Counted from the first letter of the stretch, positions 11,233-20,618 are shown. The stretch is DNA of 64,000 nt from Acidobacteriota bacterium (GCA_013289695.1 JABCZK010000018.1:1-64000); one strand, 5' to 3'. Numbers and translations are program-made. Notes: generated by a model not told the origin, from the sequence alone.

Positions 11233-13026
11233 ATGGTTATCCTGGGCATCAACGCGTACCACGCCAACTCCTCCGCCGCAATTATCGCGGACGGCCATCT
11301 GCTTGCTGCCGTGGAAGAAGAGCGCCTGAACCGCGTGAAATACGCGGCCGGCCTGCCGGTGCGCGCGATCCAGTATTGCCTGGACCAGGCCGGCGTAAAA
11401 CTCTCCGAAGTGGACCACATCGCCATCCCGCGCAATCCCTGGGCGCGCCTGGGCACCAAACTGCGCTTCGCGATGCGCATGCCGAAATTCGCCTTGGATC
11501 GCGCGCGTGTTATGAAACGCTTCGCCGGAATTCACGAAGACCTCGCCGCAGCCTTCGAAACTCCAGTGCAAACAATCCGCGCGCAATTCCATCGCATCGA
11601 ACATCACACCGCGCATCTGGCCAGCGCCTATTTCGTTTCGCCCTTCGAACGCTCCGCCGTGCTTTCCGCCGACGGCCTAGGCGACTTCGCCAGCTCCATG
11701 TGGGCGCTGGGCGAAGGACCGCGCATGACGCCCGTCGGCGAAATCACGTTCCCCCATTCGCTCGGCATGTATTACACCGCCCTGACGCAATACATCGGCT
11801 TTTGGAAATTTGGCGATGAATACAAAGTCATGGGGCTCGCCGCCTACGGCCAGCCAGAATTCCTCGATGAGTTTCGCCGCATCGTTTATGTGGATGCGCC
11901 GCTCTCCTTCCGCCTGGGCCTGGAATATTTCACGCACCAAAGTCAGGGCGCGGACATGAGCTGGCGCGACGCCGATCGCACTCCCGTTCTCGGCCGCCTT
12001 TTTTCCACGTATCTGGAAAAACGCCTTGGCCCCACGCGAAAGGCCGATCAGCCGCTCGAGCAACGGCACCACAATCTCGCGGCCAGCATGCAAGCAGCCC
12101 TCGAAGAAGTCCTTGCCGCGCACTGGAGCGCGCTCGCCGAAAAAACGGGGGAAAAATCACTGTGCATCGCCGGCGGCGTCGCGTTCAATTGCGTCGCCAA
12201 CGGAAAAATATTCGATCACTCACCATTCGAGCACGTCTATGTCCAACCGGCCGCGGGCGATGCCGGCCTTTCCGTCGGCGCAGCTTTCGCTGTGAATCAC
12301 CAAATCCTCGGCCGTCCTCGTGAATTTGTGATGGACCACGCCGGATGGGGCCCGCAATTTTCACCTCAGCAAATACGTGCCGCGGTTGAAAAAGCCGGCG
12401 CCAATGGTGATGATTTGCAAATCACTGAGCTCGACGAACCCAATTTGCTCCGCGCCACGGCGCGCCACATCGCCGAAGGTAAGGTCCTCGGCTGGTTTCA
12501 AGGCCGCGTCGAATGGGGTCCGCGCGCGCTCGGCCAGCGCAGCATTCTCGCCGACCCGCGCCGTCCCGAAATGAAGGACGTTCTCAACCGACGCATCAAG
12601 CACCGCGAAACGTTCCGCCCTTTCGCGCCTTCCATTCTCGAGGAAGCCACCGGCGAATTCTTCGAAAAAACTCATCCCTCGCCGTTCATGACTTTCGCGT
12701 ACAACGTGCGCCCTGAAAAACGCGCCGTGATTCCCGCACCCACGCACGTGGACGGCACCGCGCGCCTGCAAACCGTCAGCCGCACGGCGAACCCCCTCTA
12801 TTGGAAACTCATTCGCGCCTTCGGAGATCTCACCGGCGTGCCGGTAGTTTTGAACACATCGTTCAACGACAACGAGCCTATCGTCTGCCGCCCCGAAGAA
12901 GCTCTCGATTGTTTTAAGCGCACGCAGATGGACGTTCTGGTGATGGGCAACTTCGTGCTGGAGAAAAAATCAGTTGCCGCAGGCAATGGAGAATCCGCCG
13001 CACGCGGCGCCACGCGCGCAACATAA
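11233..13026 (+). CDS. Carbamoyltransferase, NodU/TobZ family (first copy)
   Basis: A 597-residue enzyme expected to move a carbamoyl group from carbamoyl phosphate, by way of carbamoyl-adenylate, to a hydroxyl of a sugar or lipid-linked sugar. The N-terminal Kae1-like domain starts M-V-I-L-G-I-N-A-Y-H-A-N-S-S-A and carries the metal/adenylate histidines H-H-T-A-H at 124-128 followed by S-P-F; the C-terminal YrdC-like domain has the G-P-R-A-L-G-Q-R-S-I-L-A-D-P signature and H-R-E-T-F-R-P-F-A-P. The open frame extends 62 codons upstream, but family alignment starts at the ATG at 11233. It precedes a glycosyltransferase, so its product is likely a carbamoylated glycan. A diverged paralogue lies at 17976. 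Third codon positions favour C, as in the two following genes. Confidence 0.9.
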   Translation: MVILGINAYHANSSAAIIADGHLLAAVEEERLNRVKYAAGLPVRAIQYCLDQAGVKLSEVDHIAIPRNPWARLGTKLRFAMRMPKFALDRARVMKRFAGIHEDLAAAFETPVQTIRAQFHRIEHHTAHLASAYFVSPFERSAVLSADGLGDFASSMWALGEGPRMTPVGEITFPHSLGMYYTALTQYIGFWKFGDEYKVMGLAAYGQPEFLDEFRRIVYVDAPLSFRLGLEYFTHQSQGADMSWRDADRTPVLGRLFSTYLEKRLGPTRKADQPLEQRHHNLAASMQAALEEVLAAHWSALAEKTGEKSLCIAGGVAFNCVANGKIFDHSPFEHVYVQPAAGDAGLSVGAAFAVNHQILGRPREFVMDHAGWGPQFSPQQIRAAVEKAGANGDDLQITELDEPNLLRATARHIAEGKVLGWFQGRVEWGPRALGQRSILADPRRPEMKDVLNRRIKHRETFRPFAPSILEEATGEFFEKTHPSPFMTFAYNVRPEKRAVIPAPTHVDGTARLQTVSRTANPLYWKLIRAFGDLTGVPVVLNTSFNDNEPIVCRPEEALDCFKRTQMDVLVMGNFVLEKKSVAAGNGESAARGATRAT

Positions 13027-13117
13027 CGCCACGAAAAAGTTCGACCGCGCGCACGCCGACGCCGCTCACTTCAGCCCTGCGGCGAATCCAAAACCAAAAT
13101 CACAACCTGAGCCCGAA

Positions 13118-14332
13118 ATGCACATCCTGCTTCTGAACGAATACTATCCGCCCGATACTTCGGCCACCGCGAAAATGGCCGCCCAGGTCGCGGAAACGCT
13201 GGCGCAACGCCATCACGTCACCGTCGTCGCCGGCCGCCCCTCCTACGATCCCGACGCCCGCTACCCCTACGCCCTGCTCCGCCGCGACATACGCAACAAA
13301 GTCAGCGTCGAGTGCGTCGGCTCCACCGCGCATTCGCGCCACCAAATGCCGCGTCGCGTTGCGAATTATCTTTCCTACCTCGCGCTCGCCATCCCACGCG
13401 CGCTCGCGCTTTGCCCGGACGTGATACTTGCGATGACCGACCCTCCCATCGCGGGCATCGCCGGGGCTTTCATCGCGCGACTCGCCGGGCGGCCGTTCGT
13501 CTACAACATCCGCGACCTGTACCCGGACATGGCGGTCGGCGGAGACATCGTGAGCGCAAGCAAGTGGGTGGCGCGCTGGGAAGCGCTGCATCGCCGCGCG
13601 CTCAAACAAGCTGCTCGCGTCATCGTTCTCGGCGACGACATGCGCGATCGCATCCTGGCGAAAGGCGTCGCGCCGGAACGCGTTGTTGTGGTGCGCGACG
13701 GCACGGCGACAACGCTCGCGCCCGCGCAGATGCCTGAACGCAGCGATCCCATCGTGCAGGAAATTCGGCACGGATTTCCGTTCGTTGTGTTGCACGCGGG
13801 CAATCTGGGATTTTACGGCGCTTGGGACACTTTGCTTGCGGCGGCGAAAATTTTGAGCAACGAAAATACGGGTTTCGTGTTCATCGGAGATGGCGCGAAC
13901 CGCGCGGCGCTGGAATCCTCAGCGCGCGATTTGCCGAATGTAAAATTCGCGCCGTTTCGGCCAGTCGAACAAGTCGCGCATGTGATGATGGCCGGCGACT
14001 TGCACATCGTCACAGTAAAACGCGGCCTGGAGGGCGTGGTCGTGCCCAGCAAGCTGTACTCAACCCTGGCGGCGGGCCGTCCAATACTCGTCGTTGCGCC
14101 GCCGGATTCCGACGCAGCGCGCATCGTCGTCGAATCCGGCTGCGGCGTCGCTGCTGATCCCGACGATCCCGGCGCCGTCGCTGTGGCAATCAAAGAACTC
14201 CGCGCGCAGCCAGCGCGCCTGGCGGAAATGGGGCGCCGCGCGCGGGAAACCGCGGCCAAATATGCTAGAGTTGATGAGCTGCAACGCTTCGTCGCAATCG
14301 TCGAAGATGCCGCGCGTCCCAGCCGCGCGTGA
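13118..14332 (+). CDS. GT4 family glycosyltransferase (WbuB-like)
   Basis: A 404-residue GT-B fold glycosyltransferase. It begins M-H-I-L-L-L-N-E-Y-Y-P-P-D-T-S-A-T-A, the typical N-terminus of WbuB/WcaI-type GT4 enzymes, and has the C-terminal donor-binding segment with E-G-V-V-V-P-S-K-L-Y-S-T-L-A-A-G-R-P-I, where the E and the K/E-like spacing match the family EX7E region. The frame stays open 48 codons upstream into the carbamoyltransferase end, but that part is low-complexity and family-unlike, so ATG 13118 is preferred. It likely adds a sugar from a nucleotide donor to a lipid-linked glycan at the cytoplasmic membrane face, with the WecA-type gene 9 bases downstream. Confidence 0.87.
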   Translation: MHILLLNEYYPPDTSATAKMAAQVAETLAQRHHVTVVAGRPSYDPDARYPYALLRRDIRNKVSVECVGSTAHSRHQMPRRVANYLSYLALAIPRALALCPDVILAMTDPPIAGIAGAFIARLAGRPFVYNIRDLYPDMAVGGDIVSASKWVARWEALHRRALKQAARVIVLGDDMRDRILAKGVAPERVVVVRDGTATTLAPAQMPERSDPIVQEIRHGFPFVVLHAGNLGFYGAWDTLLAAAKILSNENTGFVFIGDGANRAALESSARDLPNVKFAPFRPVEQVAHVMMAGDLHIVTVKRGLEGVVVPSKLYSTLAAGRPILVVAPPDSDAARIVVESGCGVAADPDDPGAVAVAIKELRAQPARLAEMGRRARETAAKYARVDELQRFVAIVEDAARPSRA

Positions 14333-14341
14333 AAAAAACAA

Positions 14342-15406
14342 ATGTTCAATCATGCTGAAGTGATCGCCTTCGCCATCGCGCTGCTTGCGTCGCTCTGCCT
14401 CACCGCGCCGATTCGCCATCTCGCGCTGCGCTACGGGATGGTGGATAAACCCGGGCCGCGCAAAGTTCATCTGGACCCCATCCCGCTGCTCGGCGGCATC
14501 GCTATTTACCTGGGCTTCATTCTCGCCGTGCTGCTCGCGCGCCACGACGCGCCCGAGCAGCAAATCATCGGCATCCTCGCCGGCGCCACTTTGCTCGCGA
14601 TCGTCGGCTTTCTCGATGACGGCGGGCTGCTGCATCACCAGGTGAAACTTTTTCTCGGCATGCCGCTCGCCGCCGTTTTTCTGATCGCTTCCGGCATACG
14701 CGCGCAACTTTTTTCGCAGTTTATTCCCGGCCTCACCGGGCTGATTCTCGATTGGTGCCTCACCGTCGTCTGGGTCGTCGGCATCACCGCCGCGTTCAGT
14801 ATCCTCGATCACATGGACGGCCTGTGCGCCGGCATCGCTGCGGTCGCGGCCGGATTTTTCACTATTTCGGCCTACGCTAACGGCCAGACCGTGGTCTCCA
14901 CTCTCGCCGCTGCCACTCTGGGCGCGGCGCTCGGTTTTCTGCGCTGGAATTTCAATCCCGCGAAAATTTTCATGGGCGACGGCGGCGCCATGCTCCTCGG
15001 CTTCCTGATGGCCACGCTCGGCCTGAAAATCCGTCCCGACGGCGCGCTCTTCCCGCACACCTGGCTCGTTCCCGTGCTCATTCTCGGCGTGCCGATTTTT
15101 GACACCACGCTCGTGTCCATTTCCCGCGCGCGCCGCGGCCTGCTGCCCTTCACTTCGCCCGGCAAGGACCACACCGCGCACCGCCTCTCGAATCTGGGCC
15201 TCGGCCATCGCGGCGCCGTCCTGGTGATGTACGCGCTCGCAATTATTCTCGGGGGCCTGGCGCTGTCCGTCCCCAATCTTTCCGCCACCAAGGTGTACGC
15301 GCTCACTGCCCTGTTGGTAGTTGGCGCGCTTGTCGCTGTCTTCATCCTCGAAGCGTTGCCGTATGAGCGGCAGGTCAAGTTGGATAAGCCGACCTCGGCG
15401 TCGTGA
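14342..15406 (+). CDS. Polyprenyl-phosphate sugar-1-phosphate transferase (WecA/MraY family)
   Basis: A 354-residue integral membrane enzyme of about ten TM helices that would load a HexNAc-1-phosphate onto undecaprenyl phosphate, starting glycan assembly. Motifs seen: K-P-G-P-R-K-V-H at 36-43, L-D-D-G-G at 91-95 (Asp92-Asp93), D-H-M-D-G-L at 156-161, F-M-G-D-G-G at 210-215, and a late D-H-T-A-H-R. These are the Mg-binding and catalytic motifs of the family, in the shorter WecA/WbpL form rather than MraY. It starts 9 bases after the GT4 stop, so the two are probably one operon with the carbamoyltransferase. No mur genes are nearby, which argues against a peptidoglycan role. Confidence 0.88.
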   Translation: MFNHAEVIAFAIALLASLCLTAPIRHLALRYGMVDKPGPRKVHLDPIPLLGGIAIYLGFILAVLLARHDAPEQQIIGILAGATLLAIVGFLDDGGLLHHQVKLFLGMPLAAVFLIASGIRAQLFSQFIPGLTGLILDWCLTVVWVVGITAAFSILDHMDGLCAGIAAVAAGFFTISAYANGQTVVSTLAAATLGAALGFLRWNFNPAKIFMGDGGAMLLGFLMATLGLKIRPDGALFPHTWLVPVLILGVPIFDTTLVSISRARRGLLPFTSPGKDHTAHRLSNLGLGHRGAVLVMYALAIILGGLALSVPNLSATKVYALTALLVVGALVAVFILEALPYERQVKLDKPTSAS

Positions 15407-15858
15407 TGTCCTCGCGTGATTGGTGAGTACTGATTGGTGATTCGCCCCGCGAGGCGCGGGTAGCATGGGCAATCTTGACTGTGCGCATTTGATTTGGTTT
15501 GGCTGAGTTCGCAGGGCCCCAACCCATAACCGAAGAGCACAGGCCCTTCGATCCCGCGCCGCGAGAGCTCGCGATGCCACTGCGGTCACATTGCTCCGAC
15601 GGGCTTGGGTCACCTGCTCCAACTACACCCGCGAATGCCATCTCGGCTTAATTGCCGGCGAATCGGCGTTGTCCACGAAGTAGCGGGTTTTCGTCTAACC
15701 CACGTCTGTTCGATGAATTCTCCAAGAAGCGTTTGACAACATCGCACGAAGACCGGCGAAACCAGGACTCTGTCCGGCGACGACGTGATGGTTCTCGAAT
15801 TTCTCGTCCGGAACAATCGCATAGAGCGTGCCGGCGCGGGGAAAATTTGGCTGTTGGT
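15407..15858. other. Gene-free stretch at the composition switch
   Basis: No supported gene in 450 bases. A 6-bp hairpin (CCCGCG at 15446-15451 with CGCGGG at 15455-15460) follows the preceding operon but lacks a T-run. To its left, + strand genes are C-rich at third positions; to its right, + strand genes from 16.6 kb are G-rich. No DnaA-box cluster was seen. Confidence 0.45.
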
Positions 15859-16239
15859 TTATGGGGATTGGCGGCGGGAGGCGGCTTCTATGGCTTTTTC
15901 CAGGTCGGTGCCTATGCGGGATTTAGTGATGTAGGCGCGGACGCCGGTTTGTGCGGCGTAGCGGGCCAGATCGAGAGATTCGAAGTGGGTGACGATGAGG
16001 ATTTCGGTTTCGGGGGCGTCGCGGCGGATCAGTTCGGCGGCGGAGAGGCCGTCCATGGCGGGCATGGAGATATCGAGCAGGATCACGTCGGGCTTCAGCT
16101 CGGCGGCTTTTTTTACGGCGTCCTCGCCATCCTCGGCTTCGCCGCAGACGGTCCAGTTTTCGTGATACTGCAGGAGCAATTTCAGGCCGGCCCTTACGGT
16201 GGGACTGTCGTCTGCAATCAGGATACGAACTTCGGCCAT
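15859..16239 (-). CDS. Stand-alone receiver-domain response regulator
   Basis: A 126-residue CheY-like receiver. The acidic pair Asp10-Asp11 (I-A-D-D-S), the phosphorylatable Asp56 (V-I-L-L-D-I-S-M-P) and the late Lys in Y-I-T-K-S are all present; the switch Thr lies in I-V-T-H-F. There is no output domain: the protein stops soon after the last helix. The frame continues 80 codons upstream, but that part reads as noncoding, and ATG 16239 begins the fold exactly (M-A-E-V-R-I-L-I-A-D-D-S). No histidine kinase is in the window. It lies divergent to an FAD oxidoreductase inside the glycan region. Confidence 0.87.
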   Translation of the reverse strand: MAEVRILIADDSPTVRAGLKLLLQYHENWTVCGEAEDGEDAVKKAAELKPDVILLDISMPAMDGLSAAELIRRDAPETEILIVTHFESLDLARYAAQTGVRAYITKSRIGTDLEKAIEAASRRQSP

Positions 16240-16600
16240 GGGAGAGTGCGCTCCGTTCGCGCTGCGCAGTACCAGCAGTACTATATAATGCGCGCAGGGA
16301 TATGCATATCGGGTGTTCTCTGTAGATGCAGATGCGCTGGCTTCCGGTATGCGACTTTCGCCGGTGCGGGCGAAAGTGGGGCGCGGCTGGGCCTGTTCTG
16401 CTTTGGCGGGGGTGAAAGGGTGGGATATACTGCTAGGCCGGTCGGCGGGCGGGAACGCGTTCCGTACTGCTTGCGTCATATGCTGCGCGCGGCGGGTGTT
16501 TGCAGCGGTAATTCGCGGCCGGAATGCGCGGCCGTAGATTATTTGCTTTTAGATATTTGGCAATCTTATTCGCTGATAAGGCAGACTGCACACGGAGAAG
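16240..16600. other. Divergent intergenic region with a 12-bp palindrome
   Basis: This 361-base gap separates the receiver gene and the FAD oxidoreductase. It holds a perfect 12-bp palindrome GATATGCATATC (16299-16310), a TATAAT (16284-16289) without a clear -35, and an AT-rich patch (16540-16580). A shared operator for the divergent genes is possible; I see no gene. Confidence 0.4.
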
Positions 16601-17854
16601 ATGGCGCTCGATTCACGCGATTCGAAAAATACATCCACGCCCAAAAATCAAGCGGCGAGCGGGACGCTTTCGCGAGGCTCTGCGCCGAACGCTAGCAAGA
16701 CTGTCGCGGTCGTCGGCGGATCTGCCGCCGGGCTGCTGACGGCTGCGGTGCTGGCGCGGCACGGCGTGGGAGTGCGTGTGTACGAGCGCATCGAAACGCT
16801 GGAGCCGGCGGAGCGCACTTTGATTGTGACGAACCGCATGCGGAGTTTGCTGGGGCGCGCGGCGGAAGGGAGCATCGTCAACGAAATCCGGCGGTTTGAA
16901 CTTTTTACCGATGGGCGATCGGCGACTTTTGAATTGAAGCAGCCGGATTTGATTATCGAGCGGCGCGCGTTGATTCAAGGGCTGGCGGAAGAGGCACGGC
17001 GCGCGGGCGCGGGACTGGAGCTGGGGCGGCGATTCCACGCACTGCATTCGAATGGGCGCGGGCTGGTGCTGGAAGTGGAGCGCTGCACCGACGGCAGCCG
17101 CGAGGAAATTCACGCGGACACGATTATCGGCGGCGATGGGGCGGCGAGCCGCGTGGCGCGGGCGGCGGGATGGTCGCCGCTGGAGACTGCGCCGCTGGTG
17201 CAGGCGATTGTCCCGCTGCCGAACGATATGGCGCCGGATACCGCGCGGGTGTGGTTCGTGCCGCAGGACACTCCCTATTTTTATTGGCTGATACCGCAAT
17301 CGCCGACGCATGGAGCTTTGGGATTGATTGGCGAGACGGGGCCGGAGACGCGCAAGTTGCTGGAAAATTTTCTGGAGAAGCGCGGGTTGACGCCGGTGGA
17401 ATTTCAGGGGGCGCGCATTCCGGTGTACACGGGGTGGGTGCCGGTGCGGCGGCAGGTGGGGCACGGGTCCGTTTATTTGGTGGGAGATGCGGCCGCGCAG
17501 GTGAAAGTGACTACCGTGGGCGGGATTGTTACCGGATTTCGCGGGGCTTTGGGCGTGGCGGAGGCGATTTTGCATGGCGGGTCGAGTGGCGTGTTGCGAA
17601 AATTGCGGCGCGAGCTGGATTTGCATCTTTTGCTGCGGCGTTCGCTGCACGAATTTCAGCAAGATGATTACAGCAAGCTAGTGGATCTGTTGAACGATCC
17701 GGCGAAGCAATCGTTAAGCGAATATTCGCGCGACGAGGCTTGGAAAATTTTGTGGCGCGTTTGCTTGCGCCAGCCGCGATTGATCTTGCTGGGTCTGCGC
17801 GGGTTGCTGACGCATGGGCGCTCGTTGCGTTCGTCGCGCAGGTTGCGCGCGTAG
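16601..17854 (+). CDS. FAD-dependent oxidoreductase (geranylgeranyl reductase/PHBH-like)
   Basis: A 417-residue flavoprotein. After a 33-residue polar leader comes the dinucleotide fold V-A-V-V-G-G-S-A-A-G-L-L (GGSAAG at 39-44) with the acidic end of beta 2 in V-Y-E-R; a mid-protein G-G-D-G-A-A-S-R-V-A-R and a late Y-L-V-G-D-A-A-A-Q segment match the DG and GD motifs of the PHBH/GR2 group. Such enzymes hydroxylate, or reduce double bonds of, substrates including isoprenoids. In this neighbourhood a polyprenyl or sugar-linked substrate is conceivable but unproven. GGAG lies 6 bases before the ATG. It is followed 121 bases later by the second carbamoyltransferase. Codon third positions switch to G-rich here. 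Confidence 0.82.
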   Translation: MALDSRDSKNTSTPKNQAASGTLSRGSAPNASKTVAVVGGSAAGLLTAAVLARHGVGVRVYERIETLEPAERTLIVTNRMRSLLGRAAEGSIVNEIRRFELFTDGRSATFELKQPDLIIERRALIQGLAEEARRAGAGLELGRRFHALHSNGRGLVLEVERCTDGSREEIHADTIIGGDGAASRVARAAGWSPLETAPLVQAIVPLPNDMAPDTARVWFVPQDTPYFYWLIPQSPTHGALGLIGETGPETRKLLENFLEKRGLTPVEFQGARIPVYTGWVPVRRQVGHGSVYLVGDAAAQVKVTTVGGIVTGFRGALGVAEAILHGGSSGVLRKLRRELDLHLLLRRSLHEFQQDDYSKLVDLLNDPAKQSLSEYSRDEAWKILWRVCLRQPRLILLGLRGLLTHGRSLRSSRRLRA

Positions 17855-17975
17855 GGTGGTGTGGTGGCGCTGGCTGGTCTCGTGATTTTTTTGTCGCAGT
17901 TACTTCGGTGTGTTTTTCTTCTGTGCGTTCTTCTTTCGTGCGATTCTGCGAAGTTTTTGGGTGAAGGCAACTAGC

Positions 17976-19766
17976 ATGTACATTCTGGGATTGTCCGCGA
18001 TGGGGCACGATTCGGCAGCGGCGCTGCTGGGCGATTCCGGAATTGTGGCCGCGCTGGAAGAGAGCAAGCTCGCGCGCAGACGAGCCCTCGCGGGGATTCC
18101 GCGCGAGGCGATTCGGTATTGCCTGGAGCGCGCGGGAATCGGCTGGCGCGACGTGGCGCATGTGGCGATCGCGAGCCGTCCTTGGCGGGCTTGGCAGAGG
18201 CAGGCTTCGTTTCGAGCGCGGCTGGCGCCACTTGCGCCGGTTTCCAGCGGTTACTTCGTGAACAAGGCTTCGGGCGAGCTGGGCCGCGAGCTGAATAATG
18301 TGCGCATCGTGCGGCAAATGGCTGGTGCGCCGGAGGGACGCGTCGCGTCGCTCGATCATCATCTGTGCCACGCCGCGAGCGCGTTCTACGCTTCGGCGTT
18401 CGAGCGCGCGCTGGTGGTGTCGCTCGACGAAAAGGGCGATGGGCGGGCTGGTTTTGTCGGCATGGGTGAGGGCACGGGGTTGCGCCAAGTTGCATCGCTG
18501 GCTTTGCCGCACTCGCTGGCTTGGGTGTATTCGCAGGTGACGAAGCTGCTGGGGTTTCGTCCGCACGCGGATGAGCACAAGACGCAGTGGCTCGGCATTT
18601 ACGGCCAGAGCGGCGGTGACACGGGCGGCGGCTCAGCGGCGGTGATGACGGGAGCTGCGACGGGTGCTGTCGACTTCACGGACTTATTTCTGGAGATGCT
18701 GCGGCGCGCGCCGCGCGGCCCTGCGTATTTGAACGCGAAATACTTCCGGCACGGATTTGCGGGCGAGCTTTCGTTTACGCGCGAGTTTTATCGTCGCGCG
18801 GGGATTGCGCGCGAGCCGGCGGAGGACTCTCCGGAAACGCGGGTGGCCGAGCCGTTGCGGGCGGGGATCGCGGCTGGGTTGCAGCGAGCGTGCGAGATTA
18901 TTCTGTGCGAATGGCTGGCGGCGTTGCGCGAAGAATACAAGGAGCGATCGCTGTGCCTTGCGGGCGGGCTATTTTTGAATCCGTTGCTGGTGGCGGCGAT
19001 TGAGTTGCGTGCGGGATTCGACAATGTTTTCGTGCAGCCTGCCGCGGGGAATGAGGGCACGGCGTTGGGAGCTGCATGGCTGTTGTGGCACCAACAACTT
19101 GGACGCGCGCGCATGGCGGCGATGTCCGGACCTTATTGGGGACCTGCGTATAGCAACGAAGAAATCAAGAAGGTGCTGGACAACTGCAAGGCCGCGTATC
19201 ATTGGTGCGATTCGGACGAACGGAAGCTTGGCGAAGCCGCGCGGCTGTTGCAGGCGGGGAGAATCGTGGCGTGGTTTCAGGGTGCGGCGGAATTCGGACC
19301 GCGCGCGCTGGGGAATCGCAGCTTGCTGGCGTCGCCGTGGGCGCCCTACGCCAAGGAAAATTTGAACGATTATGTGAAGCATCGCGAATCGTTTCGACCG
19401 TTTGCGCTGGCGATACCTGAAGAGCGATGCGCGGAATATTTTGAGTGCTCGCCGAATGGGAGATTCCTCACTACGATGGCGAAGGCTAATGAGGCTGGGC
19501 GGAAATTGTTGGCTCCGCTGCCACCGGGATTCTTGCTGCCGGACAATTTGGTGCGCTTGCACGTGGTACACACAGCGGACAATCCCCTTTTCTGGAAGTT
19601 GCTGAATCGTGCGGGAGAGAATGCTCCGGCGCCGATGCTGGTGAATACGTCGTTCAATCTATTCGGCGAACCGTTGGTGGTTACGCCGCGCGATGCGGTG
19701 CGGAGTTATTTTTGTTCGGGAGCCGATGCATTGCTGGCGGGGAATTTTCTTTTGGAGAAGCGTTAG
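17976..19766 (+). CDS. Carbamoyltransferase, NodU/TobZ family (second copy)
   Basis: A 596-residue paralogue of the protein at 11233, nearly equal in length but clearly diverged. It begins M-Y-I-L-G-L-S-A-M-G-H-D-S-A-A, has D-H-H-L-C-H-A-A-S at 127-135 (histidines 128, 129, 132) and the C-terminal G-P-R-A-L-G-N-R-S-L-L-A-S-P signature. The longer open frame adds 22 phenylalanine-rich codons with no family match; ATG 17976 has a weak GAAGG 9 bases before it. The DUF218 gene follows after only 6 bases, so they are co-transcribed. The strong G preference at third positions, against C in the first copy, suggests the two have different histories rather than a local duplication. Confidence 0.9.
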   Translation: MYILGLSAMGHDSAAALLGDSGIVAALEESKLARRRALAGIPREAIRYCLERAGIGWRDVAHVAIASRPWRAWQRQASFRARLAPLAPVSSGYFVNKASGELGRELNNVRIVRQMAGAPEGRVASLDHHLCHAASAFYASAFERALVVSLDEKGDGRAGFVGMGEGTGLRQVASLALPHSLAWVYSQVTKLLGFRPHADEHKTQWLGIYGQSGGDTGGGSAAVMTGAATGAVDFTDLFLEMLRRAPRGPAYLNAKYFRHGFAGELSFTREFYRRAGIAREPAEDSPETRVAEPLRAGIAAGLQRACEIILCEWLAALREEYKERSLCLAGGLFLNPLLVAAIELRAGFDNVFVQPAAGNEGTALGAAWLLWHQQLGRARMAAMSGPYWGPAYSNEEIKKVLDNCKAAYHWCDSDERKLGEAARLLQAGRIVAWFQGAAEFGPRALGNRSLLASPWAPYAKENLNDYVKHRESFRPFALAIPEERCAEYFECSPNGRFLTTMAKANEAGRKLLAPLPPGFLLPDNLVRLHVVHTADNPLFWKLLNRAGENAPAPMLVNTSFNLFGEPLVVTPRDAVRSYFCSGADALLAGNFLLEKR

Positions 19767-19772
19767 GAAGCG

Positions 19773-20444
19773 ATGCCGAACAGTGATACTTCTTTGGCGC
19801 GCTCTTCGCGGCGCCGTCGCCGACTGGGAATTTATGTTCTGGCGATTTTAGCGTTGCTCCTGGTGATTGGCGCGGCGGTGTTTCGCAATGCGGGGCGCTG
19901 GCTGGTGCGCGAAGATCCGCTTGGCAAGGCTGATGTGATTGCGGTTCTGAGCGGCAACTTGCCGTTTCGCGCGGAAGGCGCCGCGGGCATTTTCAAATCC
20001 GGATACGCGCCGGCAGTGTGGGTGAGCCGGCCGGCAGGTCCGCAGGTGGAACTGGCCGCGCTGGGAATCCATTTTGTGGGCGAGGAAGAGTACAACCGCG
20101 AGATTCTGGTACAGCAGGGCGTGCCGGATGCGGCGATACGGATCTTTCCGGACACAATTGTGAACACGCAGGATGAGGTAGAGGAGGTCTCACGGGAGAT
20201 GCGGCGGGACGGAAAGCACACGGTGATTATCGTTACTTCGCCGCAACACACGCGCCGCGTGAAGGCGCTGTGGAGAAAACTAGTGGGCGATGATCCGCGC
20301 GTGATCGTGCGGGCGGCGTGGGGCGATCCTTTTGATGCGGACCACTGGTGGCGAACTACGGCGGATGTACTGGCGGTGGTGCGGGAATCGATGGGTTTGT
20401 TGAATGTGTGGGCGGGATTGCCGGTGCGGCCGCATTTGCAGTAA
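19773..20444 (+). CDS. Membrane-anchored DUF218 (ElyC/SanA/YdcF-like) protein
   Basis: A 223-residue protein with a basic N-terminus, one TM helix at about 17-38, and a DUF218 domain outside the membrane (K-A-D-V-I-A-V-L-S-G at about 52-61; V-I-I-V-T-S-P-Q-H-T-R-R later). In E. coli, ElyC and SanA act on envelope polysaccharide or lipid-carrier balance; the exact reaction is unknown. Placement directly after a carbamoyltransferase and before ugd supports a role in envelope glycan export or carrier recycling (inference). AGGA is 6 bases before ATG. A terminator follows at 20619. Confidence 0.8.
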   Translation: MPNSDTSLARSSRRRRRLGIYVLAILALLLVIGAAVFRNAGRWLVREDPLGKADVIAVLSGNLPFRAEGAAGIFKSGYAPAVWVSRPAGPQVELAALGIHFVGEEEYNREILVQQGVPDAAIRIFPDTIVNTQDEVEEVSREMRRDGKHTVIIVTSPQHTRRVKALWRKLVGDDPRVIVRAAWGDPFDADHWWRTTADVLAVVRESMGLLNVWAGLPVRPHLQ

Positions 20445-20618
20445 GTAGGCGGCGAATTGCAGCGCGATGAATTATTGGTTGTGCGAAGAGGGTGTCGCAC
20501 CTCCCTGCGAGCACGCCACTGGCATGCTCTCAGGTAAAACGGCGCTGGCGAGCGGAGAATGTGTGATGCTTGGCAGCATCCCGCGCGCGCGAGGCTGACC
20601 AAGCGATGCAGAAATTCC

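Noticed and set aside
13027..13117. N-terminal extension of the glycosyltransferase
   Set aside because: The extra 48 codons overlap the preceding gene end and are low-complexity; the GT4 fold begins exactly at M-H-I-L-L-L-N.
14060..15622. Leftward open frame of 520 codons under the WecA-type gene
   Set aside because: It is a shadow of the GT4 and WecA genes: no domain, no ribosome site, and its residue make-up is that of the reverse of high-GC codons.
15407..16600. Replication origin at the skew change
   Set aside because: No DnaA-box cluster, no dnaA/dnaN/parAB/gidA-type genes nearby, and the AT-rich patch is short.
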